From NCBI RefSeq assembly GCF_002736205.1, contig NZ_CP024091.1, positions 4,151,555 through 4,215,554 on the forward strand: a stretch of 64,000 nucleotides of DNA. Direction: 5' to 3'. Each line of letters opens with the position of its first letter. Positions within the stretch are counted from its first letter, which is position 1. Source of the DNA: Pedobacter ginsengisoli. Its GTDB lineage: Bacteria > Bacteroidota > Bacteroidia > Sphingobacteriales > Sphingobacteriaceae. This document shows positions 9,560 through 15,405 of the stretch, one piece after another. Position numbers and translations under genes: made by a program. The notes under the pieces are model-generated. The model saw only the letters and a program-made list of their open reading frames with translations, made no database searches and had not been told where the DNA came from.

Positions 9560-9820
9560 TTATATTTGAATATTCTCATAATCCTGATTAAAAAAATCAT
9601 TAAGGCTAATCTTAAGTTTATCAAGAATTTTAATTAATGAGCTAATTCTTAAGTCTTCCGACCCAGCCTCATATTTTCCATATTGAGACCGGTTCAATTG
9701 AAACTCATAGGCAAACGCATCTGAATTATTAAATCCTAGTTCTTTTCTAATTTGCTTCAGTCTCAGACCAATTTTCTTCACATCCAGCGGCAAATCACCT
9801 TTCTTCTTACTCTCAGCCAT
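9560..9820 (-). CDS. XRE-family helix-turn-helix transcriptional regulator
   Basis: 86 residues. A single HTH_3 domain spans about residues 18-75: IGLRLKQIRKELGF is helix 1, the SDAFAYEFQLNRSQYGKYEAG stretch forms the helix-turn-helix, and ISSLIKILDKLKISLNDFF closes it. There is no ligand or oligomerisation domain. Such stand-alone proteins act as DNA-binding repressors or modulators, often beside mobile or defence genes. It is transcribed away from the structured RNA/sigma factor locus, with about 166 bases to the first strong RNA stem, so it could share a divergent regulatory region with that system. No evidence links it functionally beyond position. Start at the ATG read from 9820. Confidence 0.8.
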   Translation of the reverse strand: MAESKKKGDLPLDVKKIGLRLKQIRKELGFNNSDAFAYEFQLNRSQYGKYEAGSEDLRISSLIKILDKLKISLNDFFNQDYENIQI

Positions 9821-9986
9821 TCTTACGTGTTTATACCTCTAAACTGGCTAAAATAGAAGGTAAATGTTACTCCTAATCAAGCTACTCTTAATTAGGAGAT
9901 TAATAAATAATTATGTATCTTAGTCTTAGAGTTTTACAATTAAGCAATCTATGACATGATATAATTTATAAAAAAATTTGAAAAGA

Positions 9987-10158
9987 GTCTTGCGGCGATT
10001 ATCTGAGGCCGTTTACGCAAGACAGCAGAAAGTCCCAAAATCTATGTGTAGTTATGCTATCTTTGCGTATCTAAATAGATTTGGGGTCTGCTGTAATTCC
10101 GTGTAAACGTAGGGCCTCAGAAACTTTAAGTCGCCACGGTTGGCAGATCCCAAATCTA
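9987..10158 (+). ncRNA. Candidate structured RNA (possible guide-RNA scaffold) upstream of the sigma factor / Cas12f-like operon
   Basis: Several exact complementarities are visible. Hairpin 1: GTCTTGCG (9987-9994) with CGCAAGAC (10016-10023). A 9-base segment in its loop, TCTGAGGCC (10002-10010), matches GGCCTCAGA (10113-10121), which would make a pseudoknot. GGCGATT (9994-10000) can pair with 10129-10135 (one G-U), and GTTTAC (10011-10016) with GTAAAC (10103-10108). Hairpin 2: CAGCAGA (10023-10029) with TCTGCTG (10087-10093), and 10034-10045 with 10075-10086 (one bulge). Position 10076-10091 can alternatively pair with 10143-10158 over 16 bp including one G-U. Hairpins closed by a pseudoknot just before a guide are typical of Cas12f and TnpB omega RNAs. 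A possible -7 box AAAATTTG (9973-9980) would place the transcript start at about 9987. An RNA structure is well supported; the guide function and the 3' end are inferred. It could instead be a cis-acting leader of the sigma gene. Confidence 0.65.
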
Positions 10159-10176
10159 CTATCTTCCAATTCAAGA

Positions 10177-10193
10177 CTCGTATAAAATACGAG
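10177..10193 (+). promoter_or_regulatory. Hairpin covering the translation start region of the sigma factor gene
   Basis: CTCGTA (10177-10182) and TACGAG (10188-10193) form a perfect 6-bp stem around a 5-base AT loop, ending two bases before the ATG at 10196. No purine-rich ribosome-binding site is seen. The hairpin may limit translation, mark the 3' end of the upstream RNA, or be a protein or guide-complex operator. Confidence 0.45.
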
Positions 10194-10195
10194 CT

Positions 10196-11002
10196 ATGAA
10201 ATACAAAAAATTAACTGAAAGACAATCTTACTTCAATAAATTCAGTCAGGGTGATGAAAAAGGGTTGGAGTACTTTTATAATCGCCTCTATCCATCATTA
10301 TTTCACAAAAGACAGCGGTACATTAAGGATGAGGTCAACGCAGACTGCATCGTTAGCGAAGCCTTCCTTCGTCTTTGGCTAGTTAGGAACAGCATCGTCA
10401 ACCCAACCCACATCGAAACCTTCTTGACTGAAACTACCATCCAAGCCTGCAAAGCCTACTACAAAACATCCAGTCACAATTTCCAGCGGAACATGCTCCG
10501 GCTTGATGAAATCGAAAACTACCAGGAATTCATAGGAGGTTATGATCCCGAAGAGGAATTGGATCCTGATGCCGTCATCTATCAGGAAGAACTTGATGAG
10601 CGCCTGAGGCTGCAATGGCAGCAAGTTGAAGCAGTCATTCCCAACCTCACCGAAAATCAGCAATTGTTTATCAAACTCTGCCTGAAATACGCTTTCAACT
10701 ATGAGCGCATCGCCTGGCATATTGGTGGCATCTCTGATTATCAGGTAGCCAGAACGGTAGAAAAAACGCTGGAAACCTTAAAGTCCATTCTGACCAGTTC
10801 AGAAAAGCTGCAGGTCACGGGAAAAACCAGCAAGTTCAAATTCGAAGGTGACCTCTGCGAAGAGCAGTCCAGGATCCTGCACATGCGCTATGAACTCCAG
10901 TACAGCTTTGAAGAGATCGCCAGGCAATTGAATTTAAGTCAGCAGCACATTCAGCGAAGCTTTGCACAGGCCTGTACCAAAATCAAAAGGCTAAAAAACT
11001 AA
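10196..11002 (+). CDS. Sigma-70-family (ECF-like) RNA polymerase sigma factor with two sigma-4-like segments
   Basis: 268 residues, longer than a typical ECF sigma factor (170-200). Residues about 11-95 resemble sigma region 2 (SEAFLRLWLVRNSI, FLTETTIQACKAYYK). A first region-4-like segment covers about 137-199 (VIPNLTENQQLFIKL, then YERIAWHIGGISDYQV), and a second, clearer region 4 with a helix-turn-helix covers about 217-267 (CEEQSRILHMRYEL, YSFEEIARQLNLSQQHIQRS). The extra region 4 is unusual. No anti-sigma gene follows. The stop TAA shares its last base with the ATG of the nuclease-dead Cas12f/TnpB-like gene, implying coupled synthesis and probably a complex. Upstream lies a highly structured RNA. 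Proposed role: brings RNA polymerase to sites chosen by the guide RNA and Cas12f-like partner instead of by promoter motifs. That role is inferred from recently reported Bacteroidota systems of the same composition. Confidence 0.85.
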   Translation: MKYKKLTERQSYFNKFSQGDEKGLEYFYNRLYPSLFHKRQRYIKDEVNADCIVSEAFLRLWLVRNSIVNPTHIETFLTETTIQACKAYYKTSSHNFQRNMLRLDEIENYQEFIGGYDPEEELDPDAVIYQEELDERLRLQWQQVEAVIPNLTENQQLFIKLCLKYAFNYERIAWHIGGISDYQVARTVEKTLETLKSILTSSEKLQVTGKTSKFKFEGDLCEEQSRILHMRYELQYSFEEIARQLNLSQQHIQRSFAQACTKIKRLKN

Positions 11003-12099
11003 TGGAAAAACAGACCATGATCCTAACCCGTAAGATTCAGCTGCTGATTGACTCCCGGGACAGGGAAGTCATCAAAGCAGCAAAAGATCAGCTCTATAGC
11101 TGGCAGCGGATATGTTTCCGTGCAGCCAATATGATCATGAGCCATCATTTCGTGCAGGAACAGGTTAAAGATTTCTTTTATTTAACCGAGGAAATCAAAC
11201 TTAAAATTGCTGACCAGAAGAAAGAAGAGAACGGAATTTTAAAATCCTCCCGGCAAAACACCACCTACCGGCTGTTATCTAACCACTTTAAGGGACAGAT
11301 TCCAACAAACATGCTAAGTTACCTGAACAACACGCTGATTTCCACTTTCAACAAAGAAAAGCTGGCCTATTGGAAGGGTGAAAAGTCACTGAGGAATTAT
11401 AAAAAGAATATTCCTTTACCTTTCGGGGCTGAAGTGATTTCAAAGCTTAGTCATGCGCCAGATGGACGGAACTTTTGCTTTAGGCTCTTTCAGATTCCCT
11501 TCAAAACCTATCTGGGTAAAGACAGATCAGATAAAAAGATCATGCTGAACAGGGTACTAAATGGCACCCTAAAACTCCGGTCCAGTCATCTTCAGCTGGA
11601 TCAGGGTAAAATCTACCTGCTGGCTGCCATTGAGACCGAAAAGGAACAGCATCATTTGGATAGCTCTGTCATTGCCGAAGCTTCCTTATCTATTGAGCAT
11701 CCCGTTACCGTTAAAATCGGCAGCCATGAACACACCATTGGCAACAAGGAAGAGTTCCTGCATCGCAGACTGGCCATACAAGCAGCGATCTACCGGGTAA
11801 AGAAAGCCGTTACCTTTAACCGGGGTGGTCATGGCAAAAAGCGAAAAAAGAAAAGTCTCGAAGATTATCAGCATCAGGAAAGAAAGTATATTGATTATAA
11901 GCTCCATGTGTATAGCCGCATGCTGATAGACCTGTGTGTCAAGCATGAGGCAGCAACACTTATCCTGGTTAATCAGGAACTAAAAGAAGAAATCGCCAAG
12001 GATGATCCATTTTTGCTGCAGAACTGGAGTTATTATAGCCTCAAAGAAAAAATTGCGTATAAAGCGGACAGGGCAGGGATTCAACTGGTAGTGGAATAA
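11002..12099 (+). CDS. Nuclease-dead, C-terminally short TnpB/Cas12f-like RNA-guided DNA-binding protein
   Basis: 365 residues. The N-terminal half (ILTRKIQLLID, YSWQRICFRAANMIM) resembles the REC/wedge region of small Cas12f and TnpB proteins. GRNFCFRLFQIPFKTYLG and LQLDQGKIYLLAAIE match their wedge-to-RuvC strand segment, and NWSYYSLKEKIAYKADRAGI matches the TnpB motif before RuvC-III. The RuvC-I block reads EASLSIEHPVTV, so the catalytic Asp position is about Ser228. The RuvC-II block LILVNQEL has Asn324 at the expected Glu. The protein ends at GIQLVVE, where active proteins continue into the zinc ribbon and RuvC-III Asp. DNA cleavage is therefore not expected, while guide-RNA and DNA binding may remain. 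A basic stretch (GKKRKKKS, about 278-285) sits between RuvC-I and II. The start overlaps the sigma-factor stop. No TnpA, transposon end or CRISPR array was recognised. Alternative: a decaying tnpB, but the intact frame and coupling argue against it. Confidence 0.8.
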   Translation: MEKQTMILTRKIQLLIDSRDREVIKAAKDQLYSWQRICFRAANMIMSHHFVQEQVKDFFYLTEEIKLKIADQKKEENGILKSSRQNTTYRLLSNHFKGQIPTNMLSYLNNTLISTFNKEKLAYWKGEKSLRNYKKNIPLPFGAEVISKLSHAPDGRNFCFRLFQIPFKTYLGKDRSDKKIMLNRVLNGTLKLRSSHLQLDQGKIYLLAAIETEKEQHHLDSSVIAEASLSIEHPVTVKIGSHEHTIGNKEEFLHRRLAIQAAIYRVKKAVTFNRGGHGKKRKKKSLEDYQHQERKYIDYKLHVYSRMLIDLCVKHEAATLILVNQELKEEIAKDDPFLLQNWSYYSLKEKIAYKADRAGIQLVVE

Positions 12100-12119
12100 G
12101 AGATATTTAGACAGGATCG

Positions 12120-12320
12120 TTCTTTGATAAGATTTAATATTAGAGGCTGCTTGTACAGCCGCGGGGTGGGGCAATACTGCACTCACTGAATTGTTTTTCA
12201 TTTCATTTTGAAAGCAATATACAATGCTCTATTGTAATTCCTTTTGAAGAATCCAGTTTTTGAAAGCAAAATTATAATATTGGAGGCTGCTTCCACAGCC
12301 ATAGACTGAGACAACAAAAT
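12120..12320 (+). repeat. Two diverged copies of a hairpin repeat, 140 bp apart, downstream of the Cas12f-like gene
   Basis: AATATTAGAGGCTGCTT followed by GTACAGCC (12136-12160) recurs as AATATTGGAGGCTGCTT followed by CCACAGCC (12276-12300), exactly 140 bases later. Each copy folds as GGCTG/CAGCC. Weaker similarity continues about 16 bases past each copy (TGGGGCAATA versus TGAGACAACA) and upstream into TTTGA-rich sequence; TTTTGAAAGCAA occurs at about 12206 and 12258. Between the copies ACAAT-GCTCT-ATTGT (about 12221-12235) is a small hairpin. This is not a regular CRISPR array. It may be duplicated guide-RNA genes with different 3' ends or an unrelated intergenic repeat. No protein-coding frame is visible in 12100-12535. 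Confidence 0.5.
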
Positions 12321-12413
12321 GTACCAGCTAAAACAGGTATAAATCGTACAACATTTGGGGCAACTTGTTACTGGCCAGTTTAATCCGCGCTAAAATAAAT
12401 GTTCCTTACATTC

Positions 12414-12460
12414 CCCCGCACGTACTAAATTAATCAAGACATGCGGGGTTAAAACCCCGC
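12414..12460. repeat. GC-rich palindrome between convergent genes
   Basis: CCCCGCA (12414-12420) can pair with TGCGGGG (12442-12448), and GCGGGGTT (12443-12450) with AACCCCGC (12453-12460), so two alternative hairpins share the same strand. It lies between the convergent Cas12f-like gene and rfbA. There is no following T tract, so it resembles a REP-like palindrome more than a classical intrinsic terminator, though it could protect or end transcripts from either side. Confidence 0.45.
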
Positions 12461-12535
12461 CGATAACAGGTTCAGGCGGTGTCACCAGGTATAATTTAAT
12501 GACTGCTCGGTAAAATTACTGCTTATAAATAATGG

Positions 12536-13395
12536 CTATTTTAAAATCTTTAACAAATAAGACCCGTAGCCGCTTTTAACCAATGGCTCTGCTACTTTTC
12601 TTAATTGTTCTTTATCAATAAAACCCATTCTGAAGGCTACTTCTTCAATACATCCGATTTTTAATCCCTGACGTTCTTCAATTACCTGTACAAATTGTCC
12701 GGCTTGCATTAATGATACAAAAGTACCTGTATCTAACCAGGCGGTTCCTCTGCTCAATACGCCAACCTTTAGCTTTCCTTGTTCAAGGTAAACCTTATTT
12801 ACATCTGTGATTTCGTATTCCCCTCTTGGCGAAGGCTTGATATTCTTAGCAATTTCTACAACTGAGTTATCATAAAAATATAAGCCCGGAACCGCATAAT
12901 CAGATTTCGGTTGAACTGGCTTTTCTTCTATTGAAATCGCCTTATTTTTATCATCAAACTCAACAACACCATATCTTTCAGGATCTGAAACGCGGTAAGC
13001 AAATACAACACCACCATCTACCTTAGCGCTTGACTGTAATAATTTAGCCATTCCATCACCATAAAAGATGTTGTCTCCCAACACCAAGGCTACTTTATCA
13101 TTGCCAATAAAGTCTGCTCCGATAACAAATGCCTGCGCAAGGCCATTTGGCTTTTCCTGAACTGCGTAAGAGAACTTACAGCCGAGGGAACTTCCATCGC
13201 CAAGAAGCTTTTCAAAATTAGGCAGATCGTGAGGGGTTGAAATGATAAGTATTTCTTTGATTCCGGCCAGCATTAATATCGACAGCGGATAATAAATCAT
13301 CGGCTTATCATAAACCGGCATCATTTGTTTACTCATTACCAGGGTTAAAGGATGCAACCTTGTGCCACTTCCCCTGCTAAAATTATTCCTTTCAA
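12536..13395 (-). CDS. rfbA: Glucose-1-phosphate thymidylyltransferase RfbA/RmlA, frameshifted near the N-terminus
   Basis: The main frame (from about 13357 to 12536) gives LHPLTLVMSKQMMPVYDKPM, LGDNIFYGDGM, RYGVVEFD and GEYEITDVN, all diagnostic of RmlA, which joins glucose-1-phosphate and dTTP to dTDP-glucose for dTDP-rhamnose synthesis. The expected start MKGIILAGGSGTR is present but split: from a TTG at 13395 translation begins LKGIILAG and then leaves the frame at a run of four Gs (plus-strand C run 13371-13374). A fifth G would restore GGSGTRLHPL, the nucleotide-binding loop, and a protein of about 287 residues. This is probably a homopolymer sequencing error or a recent mutation. The gene stands alone; no rfbB/C/D is visible in the window. 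Convergent with the Cas12f-like gene. Confidence 0.9.
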
Positions 13396-13437
13396 GTTAT
13401 AGCGTTTTGTTTGTTTAAAAATCTATCCGGGTATTAA

Positions 13438-14013
13438 TTATTCAGTGTTATTATTCGAAGATACATTATCTTCTAACTCTTTAAACCATTCGGCGCCATA
13501 TTTTCTAATGAGCGGGCCTTTTAGAAACTGATAAACCGGCACTTTTAACTCTCTTCCAAAAGTACAAGCATCATGGCAAATATGCCACCTGTCGTAATTT
13601 AACACTTCAAATTCAGGGTACTGGGTTACCCTGATAGGATATAAATGACAAGAGATTGGTTTTTGCCAATCAATTAAGCCCTGCTCATATCCCTTCTCAA
13701 TTCCACACTTTGTTATTCCATTCTCGAAGGTAACATAAGCACATTCTTTATGGCCATCTACACATGGCGTGGTTAAATCACCATCTACATCCACCACCGA
13801 TGTGCCTTGCTCTTCAATGGCAGCTATTCCTTTAGGCTCAAGCAAATGCTGGATCTTTGGATAAATTTCTTTAAGGATTGCTGTTTCTGCCACCTCCAAA
13901 GGTGCTCCGGCATCGCCCTCCACACAACAAATACCCTTACATTTGTTGAGGTTGCACACAAAGTTTTCACTAATCAGGTCTTCGTGTACCAGGGTATTTT
14001 GCACTTCTATCAT
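13438..14013 (-). CDS. DUF3109 family Cys-rich protein
   Basis: 191 residues with many conserved cysteines: CNLNKCKGICC near residues 20-30, PCVDGHKEC, KCGIEKG, ISCHLYPIR and ICHDAC. This spacing is the DUF3109/YkgJ-like zinc or iron-sulfur cluster pattern found throughout Bacteroidota. The biochemical function is unknown. No signal peptide or membrane segment, so probably cytoplasmic. It lies 6 bases downstream of the DUF3108 gene, on the same strand, and may be cotranscribed with it. The metal-binding suggestion is from cysteine content only. Confidence 0.85.
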   Translation of the reverse strand: MIEVQNTLVHEDLISENFVCNLNKCKGICCVEGDAGAPLEVAETAILKEIYPKIQHLLEPKGIAAIEEQGTSVVDVDGDLTTPCVDGHKECAYVTFENGITKCGIEKGYEQGLIDWQKPISCHLYPIRVTQYPEFEVLNYDRWHICHDACTFGRELKVPVYQFLKGPLIRKYGAEWFKELEDNVSSNNNTE

Positions 14014-14019
14014 CTTCTT

Positions 14020-14796
14020 CTATTTTATTATTTGCAAAGGATACTTTAATCCTTCGGCTGATTTAATTTCCATTACTACTGATCCTACCAGAATCTCCAC
14101 CTCAGCCTTTACAGGAACCCTGTTGCCATCGTCAGTAATCCAGAGATACAATTTACTGTCTTTACGGAAGATCCTTCCTGGCTTTATTGAGGGGCTGAAT
14201 TTTAAACAGCTTATTTTTCCAAGCTTTGTTTTTATAACCTCTTTACCCAGGTATTGAATTTCGAGCTGGTTGATTTCATCGCTAAGAAAGTAGTTTAGTT
14301 TCACATAATCACCTGATTTCATTTTGGAGATATCAAGGCTTCTGGCAAAATAGTATGATGAAACCAAATCAAATGTTTGGCTGTTAGGAGTTGGAAAAGT
14401 ACCTTTAGTAGCCACTACTTTCTTTTCGTCCTGACTGAATCTGGCTTTATCTTGTCGCCTGTAGCTTCCTTCCCTGATGTTCTCCTGAAAGAAATAAGGT
14501 TTTAAGTTAGTTTTATCTATATAAGAATCATAATGATCCCTGATTTTATAAAATATATCGAAGGTCCCGGATGTTACGCCGTCAACGCTCAATCTATATG
14601 TAGGATTACCATCAAATTTAAGATCAGAGTTAAGAACTTTTAATGTTCCTTCTGCTGCAGTGATGAATCCATATTTTAACTTGTAAGACAAAACTTCTCC
14701 CGGCTGAAACACCGGCTCTTTTACAAAAGGCAACTCCTGTGCCATCGCTTTAGCGCTTAGGAATGCAACAACAATAAACAATAACGATTTTCTCAT
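14020..14796 (-). CDS. DUF3108 family periplasmic protein
   Basis: 258 residues with a signal peptide (MRKSLLFIVVAFLSAKAMAQ). The mature part begins with PGEVLSYKLKYGFITAAEGTL, the hallmark first strands of the DUF3108 beta-rich fold; later blocks FDIFYKIRDHYDSYID, SSYYFARSLD and DDGNRVPVKAEVEIL agree. DUF3108 proteins are exported and their role is unknown; the fold resembles lipid- or outer-membrane-associated barrels. 30 bases separate it from the DUF2480 gene upstream and 6 from the DUF3109 gene downstream, indicating a small operon of conserved unknowns. Confidence 0.86.
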   Translation of the reverse strand: MRKSLLFIVVAFLSAKAMAQELPFVKEPVFQPGEVLSYKLKYGFITAAEGTLKVLNSDLKFDGNPTYRLSVDGVTSGTFDIFYKIRDHYDSYIDKTNLKPYFFQENIREGSYRRQDKARFSQDEKKVVATKGTFPTPNSQTFDLVSSYYFARSLDISKMKSGDYVKLNYFLSDEINQLEIQYLGKEVIKTKLGKISCLKFSPSIKPGRIFRKDSKLYLWITDDGNRVPVKAEVEILVGSVVMEIKSAEGLKYPLQIIK

Positions 14797-14826
14797 GCCT
14801 AAGCTAAAACAAAAAACAATCCAAAA

Positions 14827-15342
14827 TTAATCCTTTCGCTTATATATGGGCACAGTAGAACACGGTTCTCCATACATAATGCTTTTAACAACAGGTGTTA
14901 ACAGGTTCGTAATTTCTACATAAGCAGAAACAGGAAGATAAATATCAGCACAGCCTTTTACCACTACACGCTCCCCTGCAAAAGAGTTAAGATCTATTTT
15001 TGCTAGGGCTTTAGTAAACAAAATGGCATCAAGTGTTTCCAAGCTACCAAACACAACCTCATTGGCATATGGCTTCATTTTATTGGCCAACAACATATAA
15101 GCCCAGGTAGGCACAATTGCATCGGCACTACAGGTAATTGCTACATTTTTTCCGTTATAAACAGTCCAGTCGTGCGTTTTTATAAATTCTCTGAAATCCT
15201 TCTCTCTTAACATTAGTCCGTGAAAAAGATTATCCTTTATATCATAAACAACTCTTTCTCCCTGATTAAGATACTCTTCAAGGTTAAGTGTTATTAAACC
15301 ACTGGCAGCTACTTTATTGACAAAATTTTCTTGAATTTCCAT
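14827..15342 (-). CDS. DUF2480 family protein
   Basis: 171 residues, no signal peptide. MEIQENFVNKVAASGLITLNLEEY, WTVYNGKNVAIT-like WTVYNGKNVAITCSAD and PTWAYMLLANKM are characteristic of DUF2480, a family restricted essentially to Bacteroidota. Function unknown. A short form of a metal-protein N-terminal extension is sometimes annotated, but no metal motif is evident except the C-terminal CSTVPIYKRK. First gene of the DUF2480-DUF3108-DUF3109 set, directly following the ppiD-like gene's terminator. Confidence 0.82.
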   Translation of the reverse strand: MEIQENFVNKVAASGLITLNLEEYLNQGERVVYDIKDNLFHGLMLREKDFREFIKTHDWTVYNGKNVAITCSADAIVPTWAYMLLANKMKPYANEVVFGSLETLDAILFTKALAKIDLNSFAGERVVVKGCADIYLPVSAYVEITNLLTPVVKSIMYGEPCSTVPIYKRKD

Positions 15343-15357
15343 CGCTCTAAAATAAAA

Positions 15358-15384
15358 AACCGGAAGTAGAAACTACTTCCGGTT
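15358..15384 (-). terminator. Intrinsic terminator after the PpiD/SurA-like gene
   Basis: Perfect 12-bp inverted repeat AACCGGAAGTAG (15358-15369) / CTACTTCCGGTT (15373-15384) with a 3-base loop. Read on the minus strand it is followed by a T-rich run, so it ends transcription of the foldase gene finishing at 15406. Confidence 0.85.
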
Positions 15385-15405
15385 ACAAAATTACGTAAAA
15401 TAAGA

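Noticed and set aside
10379..10720. 113-codon open frame on the minus strand inside the sigma factor gene
   Set aside because: It lies antisense to a clearly conserved sigma factor and shows no family similarity.
11002..12099. Ordinary TnpB of an IS605/IS607-type transposon
   Set aside because: No TnpA gene or recognisable transposon ends were seen, the catalytic residues are gone, and the start overlaps a sigma factor, which points to a domesticated protein.
12443..12460. GCGGGGTT/AACCCCGC palindrome as an intrinsic terminator
   Set aside because: There is no T tract on either side, so it is kept only as a palindrome or REP-like element.
12100..12535. CRISPR array downstream of the Cas12f-like gene
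   Set aside because: Only two diverged repeat copies 140 bases apart were found; there is no series of identical repeats with uniform short spacers.
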